A DNA stretch of 64,000 nucleotides, taken from positions 1-64,000 of the forward strand of contig CAVTJO010000016.1 of NCBI GenBank assembly GCA_963734955.1. Reading direction: 5' to 3'. The stretch's first letter is position 1. The number at the start of each line of letters is the position of its first letter. Position numbers and translations under genes: made by a program. The notes below the pieces were generated by a model, which saw only the letters and a list, made by a program, of their open reading frames with translations, did no database searches and was not told the DNA's origin. Of the stretch, positions 8,663 through 16,204 are shown piece after piece. This DNA is from UBA11986 sp963734955. GTDB taxonomy: Bacteria > Bacteroidota > Ignavibacteria > UBA10030 > UBA6906.

Positions 8663-9181
8663 ATGAACCGCTTCAAGCTCAGGTTTCCCGAGCATGATAT
8701 TGCGAAATGGGCTGCGCGTTATGACTACACGCCGAACCCCACCATTGAAGACGAAATCGTTCCCCGCGTACAGCAGGAGGGCTACTTAACCAAACCCGAT
8801 TTTCTGACCATCTGTCGCTGGAAGACCCCGCGTTCCCAGAGTCGTTGTGCGAGTAACCCGCCTGAGTTCATCGAAGCTGTAAGTAGAGTTGCGCTCTCGA
8901 CTCCTGTTGAACGGTTGCGAATCGAGATCTGGACACTCCTGAACGGCGTCAACTGGCCCACCGCAAGCACGCTTCTGTTCTGGCTCCACAAAGAGGAGTA
9001 TCCCATTCTCGATTTCCGCGCGTTGTGGTCGCTGGGATACGCAAAGCCGCCCAAGTACGACTTTGCGTTCTGGTCGGACTACGTTGGCTTCTGTCGCAGG
9101 CTCGCACGCAAGTGCGGCGTGACGGTACGAACCCTCGACCGTGCGTTATGGCAGTATTCGAGCGAGAAGCAGAGGAGGTGA
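8663..9181 (+). CDS. Conserved hypothetical protein
   Basis: A 172-residue soluble protein. The central part RIEIWTLLNGVNWPTASTLL followed by YPILDFRALWSLG looks like a conserved hypothetical family found widely in bacteria. The pattern (helix, glycine turn, helix, then an acidic residue) is reminiscent of helix-hairpin-helix DNA-glycosylase folds, but I cannot confirm that. Amino end: MNRFKLRFPEHDIAKWAARYD. Tryptophan- and arginine-rich. It is flanked by repeats on both sides and shows no operon partner. Function unknown. Confidence 0.7.
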   Translation: MNRFKLRFPEHDIAKWAARYDYTPNPTIEDEIVPRVQQEGYLTKPDFLTICRWKTPRSQSRCASNPPEFIEAVSRVALSTPVERLRIEIWTLLNGVNWPTASTLLFWLHKEEYPILDFRALWSLGYAKPPKYDFAFWSDYVGFCRRLARKCGVTVRTLDRALWQYSSEKQRR

Positions 9182-9784
9182 GGTTGTGAAGGGGTTCTTC
9201 ATTCCCCACTTCTTTCTGGAAAGAAGTGGGGGAAGAAAGCTTTCGGAACTGCAACGCGCAGTCGTTTATAGTCGGAGAATCTCGAGAGTGTAGTTAGTCG
9301 GCCAACTGCACACTTCCTGCAGTTCCGGTGCGCTGATAAGAGGCCATCACTGAATCAAACGAGGGGGAGGCTTCCCGAATCGATGGCGATGTGGAGTGGC
9401 CAAACCAACATGGATTGCGATTTCATCGCTTACTGCTGTATGGCCCGGTGATGAAATCGCATGAAGCGATGCACTGACTGAACCATGCTGCGGGTTCCGA
9501 TTCGGGAAAGTTCTCTTTCGCCCTTTCTCTTCAAAGAGAAAGGGCAACAGGAAAGACAGGATGGTGCTACTTTCATTCCGACTTGGGATGGGGCGGACCT
9601 CCCGAGCGGGGTGTACTTCTGAAGACTCAGGGCCGCTGGGCGTGAGATGTCAAGAAACTGCTCAAAATTAAGTGACATCCCTTCAATTTTCAGACTGAAA
9701 GTAACATATACCTTTCGTATGTTCTCGTCCGGGGCTCTTTCAAGAGTACGGATACGATTCAAGGTATATCATCTTGACGTTTGA
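9182..9784. other. Repeat-bearing intergenic region, no gene seen
   Basis: 603 bases without a supportable gene. Two strong hairpins stand out: 9204-9231 (13-base arms CCCCACTTCTTTC, 2-base loop) and 9520-9545 (12-base arms GCCCTTTCTCTT, loop CA). Neither is followed by a T-run, so both look like dispersed palindromes rather than terminators. The 9400-9480 stretch repeats short motifs (gcgatttcatcgc, gaaatcgcatgaagcgat). Confidence 0.6.
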
Positions 9785-10684
9785 ATGATCACACCATCCA
9801 AAAGCAGACTTAAAGTCCATCTCATTGATGGGACCTACGAACTGTTCCGCAACTTCTTCGGAGCACCCAAACGGAAATCCCCCGATGGCCGCGAGGTTGG
9901 AGCAACCGTTGGACTTCTCCGGAGTCTGGTTGCGCTTCTTGCGCGTCCGGGGACGACACACGTTGCATGCGCGTTCGACCACGTGATCGAATCGTTCCGC
10001 AACAAGCTCTATCCCGGTTACAAAACAGGGGAAGGGATTGATCCGGATCTTCTGGCTCAATTCCCGCTTGCCGAAGAGGCCGTTTCCGCCTTGGGCATTG
10101 TTGCGTGGTCCATGGTGGAGTTTGAGGCGGATGATGCACTTGCAACCGCAACGGCACTGTTCAAGGATGCGAAGAACGTTGACCAGGTTGTGATATGTTC
10201 TCCGGACAAGGACCTGACACAATTGGTGCAGGGGAAGAAGGTTGTTTGCTGGGATCGGCGTCGGGACATTGTGCTCGATGAAGAAGGTGTCGTTAAGAAG
10301 TTCGGTGTCTCTCCTGAGTCGATGCCGGATTGGCTCGCGCTGGTGGGCGATGCCGCCGACGGCTATCCGGGAATTCAGGGATGGGGGGCCAAGTCGGCGT
10401 CGATTGTTCTTTCACGTTTCAAGCATCTGGAATCGATTCCCCCGGATGCTCAACAGTGGGGGATTAAAGTCGGGCGGGCGCCGTTTCTCTCTGAGAATTT
10501 GGAGCATCATCGGGATGATGCGCTGTTGTTTCGTCGGTTGGCAACACTCCGTGAAGATGTCCCTCTTAAGGAGAGGCTTGAAGATATCGAGTGGCGCGGG
10601 GCACGCACACCTCTGCGGTCGCTATGTCAAGAGCTCGGAGACAAGGAACTGCCGGGGCGTATTACCAAATGGCGGTCATCGTGA
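9785..10684 (+). CDS. Stand-alone 5'-3' exonuclease / flap endonuclease
   Basis: A 299-residue protein of the DNA polymerase I amino-domain (5'-3' exonuclease, PIN-like) family, removing RNA primers or flaps. Acidic metal ligands are visible: HLIDGTYELFRNFF (first Asp), ACAFDHVIESFRNKLYPGYK, VEFEADDALATAT (Asp pair), VICSPDKDLTQLV, then LVGDAADGYPGIQGWGAKSA, which is the helix-3-turn-helix DNA-binding part. Length matches the exonuclease domain alone, with no polymerase part, as in ExoIX/YpcP-type proteins. The frame is intact and no operon partner is evident. Confidence 0.88.
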   Translation: MITPSKSRLKVHLIDGTYELFRNFFGAPKRKSPDGREVGATVGLLRSLVALLARPGTTHVACAFDHVIESFRNKLYPGYKTGEGIDPDLLAQFPLAEEAVSALGIVAWSMVEFEADDALATATALFKDAKNVDQVVICSPDKDLTQLVQGKKVVCWDRRRDIVLDEEGVVKKFGVSPESMPDWLALVGDAADGYPGIQGWGAKSASIVLSRFKHLESIPPDAQQWGIKVGRAPFLSENLEHHRDDALLFRRLATLREDVPLKERLEDIEWRGARTPLRSLCQELGDKELPGRITKWRSS

Positions 10685-10702
10685 ATGAGTGAAGGACACA
10701 TC

Positions 10703-10855
10703 ACGAACCCGGCTAAAGCCGTTTCCTAATGCATTTGCTTGAAACCCCACCATGAATGGTGGGGTTTTCGATGGCGGTGTGACTCTGAATCGGTAGAACC
10801 CCGACCTTCAGGTTGGGGTTTCCTCATCGATCATGATCTCGGGCTTTAGCCATGC
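10703..10855. repeat. REP-like palindrome cluster
   Basis: In order: GGCTAAAGCC (10711-10720), AACCCCACCAT/ATGGTGGGGTT (10743-10766, 2-base loop), AACCCCgACC/GGTtGGGGTT (10797-10820, loop TTCA), then GGGCTTTAGCC (10841-10851), the inverse of the first element. The outer inverted GGCTAAAGCC elements bracket the two hairpins, giving a compact composite unit of about 140 bases similar to that at 8511-8570. Confidence 0.75.
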
Positions 10856-10968
10856 CCCCAACTCATTTTCCGGGCTTGATAATCCGAAGGCATATTGCTA
10901 TTCTCTGATGCGGTTAGCCACCAACTCGGTGATCTGACCACGGGGATCATTCTTCGGCTTTGTTGACA

Positions 10969-11769
10969 ATGACAGGCAACCTTCCGACGATCAGAACCGT
11001 GAACGTCACGCGCTACGTTACCCCGTTGCGTGAAGGAAGCTCGCTGCCTGCGATTGTCGAGGCGGACGATGACGGGCTCTACGTGCTGAAGTTCCGCGGT
11101 GCCGGACAGGGAGCAAAGGCGCTGATCGCCGAACTTGTTGCCGGCGAGATTGCACGTACGCTCGGGTTACGTGTGCCGGAGATTGTGTTCGCCAATCTCG
11201 ATGTCGCTCTGAGCCAGATGGAACCTGACCCGGAAATTCAGGACCTGATGCGTGCAAGCGCCGGATTGAATCTCGCCCTTGATTACCTCCCCGGTGCAAT
11301 CACGTTCGCGCCCCTTGCAGATCAGGTGGACCCAACGCTCGCGTCCCACATTGTGTGGTTCGACTGCCTTGTTACAAATATCGACCGCACACCGCGCAAC
11401 AATAACCTGCTCGTCTGGCACAAGAACATCTGGATGATCGACCATGGCGCATCGCTCTACTTCCAGCACGCATGGGACAACTGGGAAACCCATATCCGCC
11501 GTCCATTTGTCCAGGTGAAGGATCATGTTTTGCTCCCCTTCGCGAGCAGGCTCGATGCTGCGGATGCGGAGCTGCGGGTTCGTCTTACCAACGAGATTAT
11601 ACAGGCAATCGTTGCGCTGATACCCGACCACTGGCTTTCGGAGATCGTCCCGGGCGCGGGAATCACGTTATCCTCTGAAGGGAAACGGGAAGTGTACACA
11701 ACATTCTTGCGGGAGAGACTTGCAGTCTCGGGTACTTTTATCGAAGAGGCGAATCGTGCACGACAATGA
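10969..11769 (+). CDS. HipA-like kinase-fold protein
   Basis: A 266-residue protein resembling the HipA-like kinase family. DDDGLYVLKFRGAGQGAKAL forms the nucleotide-binding strand and loop. FDCLVTNIDRTPRNNNLLVW carries the catalytic-loop Asp and Asn, and MIDHGASLYF corresponds to the magnesium-binding segment. It is much shorter than classical HipA (about 440) and no HipB-type repressor lies upstream, so it belongs to the compact branch that pairs with DUF3037, whose gene follows directly. A TTG at 10960 is an alternative start. Substrate unknown; a toxin or translation-stress role is inference from HipA. Confidence 0.75.
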   Translation: MTGNLPTIRTVNVTRYVTPLREGSSLPAIVEADDDGLYVLKFRGAGQGAKALIAELVAGEIARTLGLRVPEIVFANLDVALSQMEPDPEIQDLMRASAGLNLALDYLPGAITFAPLADQVDPTLASHIVWFDCLVTNIDRTPRNNNLLVWHKNIWMIDHGASLYFQHAWDNWETHIRRPFVQVKDHVLLPFASRLDAADAELRVRLTNEIIQAIVALIPDHWLSEIVPGAGITLSSEGKREVYTTFLRERLAVSGTFIEEANRARQ

Positions 11770-12140
11770 CGTGTTTGAATACGCCATCGTGCGTGTGGTG
11801 CCTCGTGTAGAGCGGGAGGAATTCCTGAATGTCGGCATCATTCTGTACTGCGCCCGCGCAAGAGTTTCTTCATATGGCATTTGAGCTCAACGAACAACGT
11901 CTGCGCGCATTGCACGGGGACGTGAACATTCCGGAAATCGATGCGCACCTGTGCATGTTCGAACAGGTGTGCAAAGGAAGTCCGGAGGCAGGCTCAATTG
12001 CGTTATTGCCCGTAGGCGAGCGGTTCCGGTGGCTCACCGCTCCGCGAAGTACCGTAGTACAAACCTCACCCGTCCATACAGGATTCTGTGCGGATGCCGG
12101 GCAGACTCTCCGACACCTCCTGGCTACCTTGGTGCGATGA
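11756..12140 (+). CDS. DUF3037 family protein, frame-disrupted
   Basis: The GTG start overlaps the end of the HipA-like gene (HDNDVFEYAIVRVVPRVERE), then EEFLNVGIILYCARAR. A +1 insertion near 11864 moves the reading to FLHMAFELNEQRLRALHGD and onward to RHLLATLVR. EYAIVRVVP...E.FLNVGVIL is the recognisable DUF3037 signature. Joined length is about 127 residues. DUF3037 next to a HipA-like kinase is a recurrent pair of unknown function; the overlap suggests translational coupling. Confidence 0.75.
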
Positions 12141-12163
12141 GGGTCGATACCCAAGTATCCTCG

Positions 12164-12225
12164 TCATGACTAAAGCCGACCCACGTCATTCCAAAACTCC
12201 CCCTTCATTCATGAATGCCGAAGTC
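12164..12225. repeat. Degenerate REP-like sequence
   Basis: ATGACTAAAGCCG near 12166 followed by TTCATTCATGAATG resembles the GGCTAAAGCC plus palindrome arrangement at 8.5 and 10.7 kb, in weaker form. The rest of 12141-12281 holds nothing I can support. Confidence 0.4.
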
Positions 12226-12281
12226 ATCGTTCGGGACAGTCTAACCTGGGTGCCTTCCGATTGTGCTCCGGCAGTTTAGCA

Positions 12282-12310
12282 TTGACTATTCAGTCCAGAG
12301 CGCGTATCTT
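12282..12310 (+). promoter_or_regulatory. Sigma70-like promoter of RNA module copy 1
   Basis: TTGACT (12282-12287), 17-base spacer, TATCTT (12305-12310). Predicted start near 12317. The same -35/-10 arrangement sits in front of copy 2, 2,000 bp away. Confidence 0.7.
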
Positions 12311-12316
12311 GTGTGC

Positions 12317-12375
12317 GTAGAGCCGTTCTCTGATACCACAATCCTTGCACTCAGGTGTCGGTGAGCGGCTTTTTT
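12317..12375 (+). ncRNA. Structured RNA module, copy 1 (small RNA or leader)
   Basis: A long hairpin: GCCG (12322-12325) pairs with CGGC (12366-12369), CUC with GAG, and GAUACC (12332-12337) with GGUGUC (12354-12359), around a loop holding CCUUGCACUCA. Six T residues follow (12370-12375), so it could end as an intrinsic terminator. Copy 2 at 14317 shares the loop, the pairings and the length, with a C-to-U change that keeps a G-U pair. Downstream, after about 170 bases, comes the DUF1059-like gene. I do not recognise the RNA family. It may be an attenuator leader or a free small RNA. Confidence 0.55.
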
Positions 12376-12543
12376 AGTTCGCATCATCGTCCTTCCCCAT
12401 ACTTTCCACGAGTTGCTTCTCCCTGCTCCTTGTTTCTGCAAGGTAACGTGCTCAACGTGTGTCTAACGTGCGGCGGATATTCCTGTCGGCGATGGCTGGT
12501 CAGAAAGTCACAACGCGTTCACAAACATCTCCTGGAGATTCTC

Positions 12544-12918
12544 ATGGTACAAAAGTTCGCAACAAGCTTGCTTACGGTTGTTCTTGCCATCATATTCTCA
12601 TCAAGCACGTATGCACAAGACCCAAAGAAGGATGTGAAGAAGGAATCAAAACCTTCCGTGGTCAGTCCTGCGAAACAAGAAGTCAAGCAGACAAAGCCTG
12701 CCGTGGCGAAGGAGCCACAAAAGGATGCAAAGAAGTCAACAAAGCCTCCCACCATGAAGTATGTGTCATGCAGTCAGGCCGGCTGTGGATTCTGGGCCAA
12801 GAGTCACAGTGCGAAAGAGCTCAGGTACATCATGAAGAGACATGCCAAGAAGTACCACAAGGTGGAATTGACGGACAAGCAGTTGAAAGAGATGGTAAAG
12901 AAGGAAGGCGCAAAGTAG
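12544..12918 (+). CDS. Small secreted DUF1059-like protein
   Basis: The chosen ATG gives a clean signal peptide (MVQKFATSLLTVVLAIIF... cleaved near STYA-QD), whereas the longer frame from 12355 would run through the RNA hairpin. The mature part is a 50-residue lysine/proline-rich linker (KKDVKKESKP, KPAVAKEPQK), then a folded end VSCSQAGCGFWAKSHSAKEL followed by HAKKYHKVELTDKQL. The Cys/Cys/His/His spacing resembles DUF1059, a small metal-binding-like domain. Length 124 residues. Probably periplasmic or lipid-free secreted. Function unknown. Confidence 0.6.
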   Translation: MVQKFATSLLTVVLAIIFSSSTYAQDPKKDVKKESKPSVVSPAKQEVKQTKPAVAKEPQKDAKKSTKPPTMKYVSCSQAGCGFWAKSHSAKELRYIMKRHAKKYHKVELTDKQLKEMVKKEGAK

Positions 12919-13003
12919 TCTGCTCAAGACGAGGGCGATGTCAAGGCCCGGATCAAGTTGTTGCCGGATGGATAAAAATTTGAACTCGAAGACCATTTGA
13001 TTT

Positions 13004-14212
13004 ATGCTGGAACAATCTGCCGCCGTTCCTGTTGAGGTGACTGTACAGTCCGCAGTCAAGCCTCCGCGTATGGACTCGATCGATCTCCTCCGTGGACTTG
13101 TCATGGTGGTCATGGCGCTCGATCATGCTCGCCATTACTTCACCATCGTGAGGTTCAGTCCGGTCAATCTCGATGAGACGACCGTTGCCCATTTCTTCAC
13201 GCGCTGGCTTACTCACGTGTGTGCACCCGCGTTTGTGTTTCTTGCGGGCACGGGAGCATTCCTGTATCGCTCGCGTGGCAAATCGAAGGCTGACGTTTCG
13301 TGGTTTCTCCTCACACGCGGGCTCTGGCTCGTTGTCCTGGAACTGACCGTCATGCGCATGGGATGGCAATTCAGCCTCGACTATTCCTACGCCGTCGGTC
13401 AAACCATCTGGGCAATCGGATGGTCGATGGTGGCTTTATCCGCCCTGGTGTTTCTCCCGATCTCGGTGACGACGGTGTTTGGCATTGCCATGGTGGTTGT
13501 ACACAACGCTTTCGATGGCATCCGACCCAAAATGCTTGGTGATTGGGGGTGGCTGTGGAAGATTCTCCATAGTGGCGGTCGTGTTCAGATATTTGAGAAC
13601 TACACGTTGAGCGCCATGTATCCGTTGATACCATGGATCGGAGTGATGGCGGCGGGGTACGGTTTCGGTCTGTTGCTCCTGCGGGAAGAGCATCAGCGGA
13701 GGAAAATTCTCTGGTGGCTGGGCATAGGCGTCACCATGTCATTTGTGGTTCTGCGATGGCTGAATATTTATGGTGACCCAAAACAATGGAGCACGCACGA
13801 TAGCGTGATGCTCACCATTATTGATTTCCTCAATTGCGACAAGTACCCGCCGTCACTCCTGTTCCTGTTGATGACCCTCGGGCCTGCGATTGCATCAATA
13901 CCATTGCTGGAGCGACTGAAGGGTCCGGTTGCACGGTTTTTCATCGTGTTGGGACGGGTGCCGTTGTTCTTTTACGTGCTGCATATCTTTCTGATCCATG
14001 CACTTGCCGTTGGTGCCGCCTATCTTACAATAGGAGGGCCCGACAGCCTTGTGGGAAGCGTGAAGCCGCTGGAGCTTCCGGAAGGATATGGCTTCGGACT
14101 TCCGGTTGTCTACCTTGTATGGATCGGAGTGTCATTGTTATTGTACCCAGCCTGCCTTTGGTACGCCGGGGTCAAACGTCGGAGCAAGAATGCATTGTTG
14201 AGTTACTTGTAG
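13004..14212 (+). CDS. Heparan-alpha-glucosaminide N-acetyltransferase-like membrane protein (DUF1624)
   Basis: A 402-residue polytopic protein. The start RMDSIDLLRGLVMVVMALDH is the hallmark of the DUF1624/HGSNAT-like acyltransferases (R..SID.LRG). Next come THVCAPAFVFLAGTGAFLY and repeated hydrophobic segments (about ten). The carboxy part has PLFFYVLHIFLIHALAV, the conserved his-containing helix. Such proteins move acyl groups across the inner membrane onto sugars or other acceptors. The acceptor is not evident here. It lies between the two RNA modules and just upstream of the poly-gamma-glutamate genes, which is suggestive but unproven. Confidence 0.8.
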   Translation: MLEQSAAVPVEVTVQSAVKPPRMDSIDLLRGLVMVVMALDHARHYFTIVRFSPVNLDETTVAHFFTRWLTHVCAPAFVFLAGTGAFLYRSRGKSKADVSWFLLTRGLWLVVLELTVMRMGWQFSLDYSYAVGQTIWAIGWSMVALSALVFLPISVTTVFGIAMVVVHNAFDGIRPKMLGDWGWLWKILHSGGRVQIFENYTLSAMYPLIPWIGVMAAGYGFGLLLLREEHQRRKILWWLGIGVTMSFVVLRWLNIYGDPKQWSTHDSVMLTIIDFLNCDKYPPSLLFLLMTLGPAIASIPLLERLKGPVARFFIVLGRVPLFFYVLHIFLIHALAVGAAYLTIGGPDSLVGSVKPLELPEGYGFGLPVVYLVWIGVSLLLYPACLWYAGVKRRSKNALLSYL

Positions 14213-14281
14213 CAACCGGTGACGGGGGGAGCCGGAAGTCAGGCAACCTAAGGTAAACCTGCATGGTTGACGCAGAAGTTA

Positions 14282-14310
14282 TTGATTCTTGCCTCCATAG
14301 GACGTATCTT
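14282..14310 (+). promoter_or_regulatory. Sigma70-like promoter of RNA module copy 2
   Basis: TTGATT (14282-14287), 17-base spacer, TATCTT (14305-14310). Spacer sequence differs from copy 1 while the boxes are kept, which supports a functional promoter. Confidence 0.7.
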
Positions 14311-14316
14311 ACATTC

Positions 14317-14375
14317 GTAGTGCCGTTCTCTGATACCATGTACCTTGCACTCAGGTGTTGGTGAGCGGCTTTGCC
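14317..14375 (+). ncRNA. Structured RNA module, copy 2, leader of the pgs locus
   Basis: Same hairpin as 12317-12375 at the same distance from the promoter: GCCG (14322-14325) with CGGC (14366-14369), GAUACC with GGUGUU, and the conserved loop CCUUGCACUCA. The 3' T-run is weaker here (TTTGCCTTTTCTTT), so read-through toward pgsB at 14551 is plausible. Weak similarity to copy 1 continues for about 50 bases (catcgt...ccc...cgagt.gct). 14213-14281 and 14430-14550 hold nothing else I can support. Confidence 0.55.
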
Positions 14376-14550
14376 TTTTCTTTCCGCCTCATCGTTTATC
14401 CCCCACACATTTCTTCGAGTCGCTCCACCAATCATCCTTACCTCGCGCAAGGGATGTAGTCGTTCATGATGCGGTCAGACTTTTTGGCCTGCACTGCGAC
14501 GTTGTTCCGGCGCACCCAACGTGTGTCCAGATCGGAATCGACTGAGAAAG

Positions 14551-15786
14551 ATGCTGACTTCCTACATATTGTTGCTTGTTCTGGTTCTTTTTGCGGCGTA
14601 CGGTGTCGTTGAATTCCTCCTTCACCAGCGGCGTGTCCGTTCCATCCCCATTCGTGTGCATGTGAACGGCACCCGGGGGAAATCCAGCGTCACCCGGCTT
14701 GTCGGGGCGGGGTTGCGGGCTGGTGGAATTCCGACAATCACGAAAGTTACCGGCACGTTCCCCCGGCTCATCCTCGAAGACGGCAGCGATGTCCATATTC
14801 ACCGGAGGGGAGAGGCGAACATTCTTGAGCAGGTTTCCATCGTCCGGTTCGCAGCGGCACGCAAGGCACAGGCCCTGGTCGTCGAATGCATGGCTCTTGA
14901 ACAGCAGTACCAGAGAATCACCGAGCGGCAGATGATCCGTGCAACCGTCGGAGTCATCACCAATGTACGGCTTGACCACATCGATATCATGGGTCGTACA
15001 CTTCCTGAGATTACGAAAGTGCTCGGTGAGACAATTCCTGAAGACAAACACCTCTTTACAGCCGAGAACGTCGTCACAGACAATCTCAGAACTCTTGCCA
15101 CAAAGAAACATGCGACAATGCATTTGTCGGACGAATCGTCAGTGACACAGGAGGAAATGAACGGGTTCAGTTACATCGAGCACCGTGAAAATGTTGCCCT
15201 TGCACTCGATGTGTGCAACCACCTTGGCGTCGGGAGGCAGACAGCCCTTAACGGGATGTATGGTGCCATTCCGGATGCGGGAGTGCTGAAGCGGTTCACT
15301 GTTGACGTGTTTGGAAAACGGCTGACATTATACAATGCCTTTGCCGCCAACGACCCCGACTCCACATTCCTTGTGTGGCAACGTCTCAAAAACGAGATCG
15401 GGTTTGAGGGGAAGCGGATCGTTCTCCTGAATACACGTCAGGATCGCATGGACCGTGCGCGTCAGCTCGCAGAGCTCGCGGGTCGAAAGCTCGCTCCCGA
15501 TATGGATTTTCTCATGCTGATCGGTCAGTGCTCCGAAGTCGTGAAAGGGATGGCAAAGGATTATGGTATCGATGCGGGACGCATCCTGTCGGTTGGCTGG
15601 ACGACGCCTGAGAAGGTGTTTGAGCAGGCCCTGTCCGTGACCGACCGTGAGTCAACGATTGTTGCGATTGGAAACATGGGAGGGATGGGAGCACAGGTCG
15701 CGGAATATTTCGAGAATCGGAGTCTTCACAATCATGATAGAATTGGCGATCACGCTGGGATTGGTTCTCAGTCTGCTCTCGTATGA
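14551..15786 (+). CDS. pgsB: Poly-gamma-glutamate synthase PgsB/CapB
   Basis: ATP-dependent amide ligase that adds glutamate through the gamma-carboxyl. A short amino membrane anchor (YILLLVLVLFAAYGVVEFLL) is followed by the Mur-ligase-type P-loop HVNGTRGKSSVTRL, VVECMALEQQYQ, GVITNVRLDHIDIMG and the NAFAANDPDS region. Length 411 residues from the ATG at 14551; a GTG at 14521 is less likely. The last 53 bases overlap pgsC, typical of coupled pgsBC. Family members in Bacillus make capsule or slime poly-gamma-glutamate. Confidence 0.92.
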   Translation: MLTSYILLLVLVLFAAYGVVEFLLHQRRVRSIPIRVHVNGTRGKSSVTRLVGAGLRAGGIPTITKVTGTFPRLILEDGSDVHIHRRGEANILEQVSIVRFAAARKAQALVVECMALEQQYQRITERQMIRATVGVITNVRLDHIDIMGRTLPEITKVLGETIPEDKHLFTAENVVTDNLRTLATKKHATMHLSDESSVTQEEMNGFSYIEHRENVALALDVCNHLGVGRQTALNGMYGAIPDAGVLKRFTVDVFGKRLTLYNAFAANDPDSTFLVWQRLKNEIGFEGKRIVLLNTRQDRMDRARQLAELAGRKLAPDMDFLMLIGQCSEVVKGMAKDYGIDAGRILSVGWTTPEKVFEQALSVTDRESTIVAIGNMGGMGAQVAEYFENRSLHNHDRIGDHAGIGSQSALV

Positions 15787-16189
15787 AGTATTCGGTCTGG
15801 CTGCAGGAGGAATTGTGGTGCCGGGCTACATCGCACTGCATCTTTCACAGGTGGATCGCATGGCGGGTGTGCTGCTTGTGAGTCTGGCAACGTACCTGAT
15901 CGTCAAAGTTGTCAGCAACTACACGTTCCTCTATGGCAGGCGGCAGATGGTCGTGTCGCTGCTGATCGGCGCGCTGCTGGCAAATTTCTCCCGGCAGTTT
16001 CTTACGCTCAATCTCGCATCAGCAACCATTGAGCTCACTGCAGTCGGATGGGTCGTGCCGGGACTCATCGCGCATTGGTTTGGAAAGCAGGGGATTCTCA
16101 AGACTGTCGCAGTCTTGTTGATCACGTCGGTGGTGGTGCGCCTGATTGTGATAGGGATGTTCGATGGAACCCTGTTGCCCGGCGGATAA
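15734..16189 (+). CDS. pgsC: Poly-gamma-glutamate synthase membrane subunit PgsC/CapC
   Basis: A 151-residue protein, almost entirely hydrophobic (four to five membrane segments), starting MIELAITLGLVLSLLSYEVF. GGIVVPGYIALHLSQ, then NYTFLYGRRQMVVSLLIGAL and GWVVPGLIAHWFGKQGI, are strongly conserved in PgsC/CapC; the same 'vvPG.ia' unit appears twice, suggesting an internal duplication. It works with PgsB as the core synthase. The overlap with pgsB and the 15-base gap to the next gene indicate one operon. Confidence 0.92.
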   Translation: MIELAITLGLVLSLLSYEVFGLAAGGIVVPGYIALHLSQVDRMAGVLLVSLATYLIVKVVSNYTFLYGRRQMVVSLLIGALLANFSRQFLTLNLASATIELTAVGWVVPGLIAHWFGKQGILKTVAVLLITSVVVRLIVIGMFDGTLLPGG

Positions 16190-16204
16190 TCGGAAGGGTT
16201 GTTC

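Noticed and set aside
8511..10855. Reading the palindromes as transcription terminators
   Set aside because: They lack T-runs, and near-identical copies occur at several sites, which fits dispersed repeats better.
12355..12543. Extended amino end of the DUF1059-like protein
   Set aside because: It would start inside the RNA hairpin and hide the signal peptide that begins at 12544.
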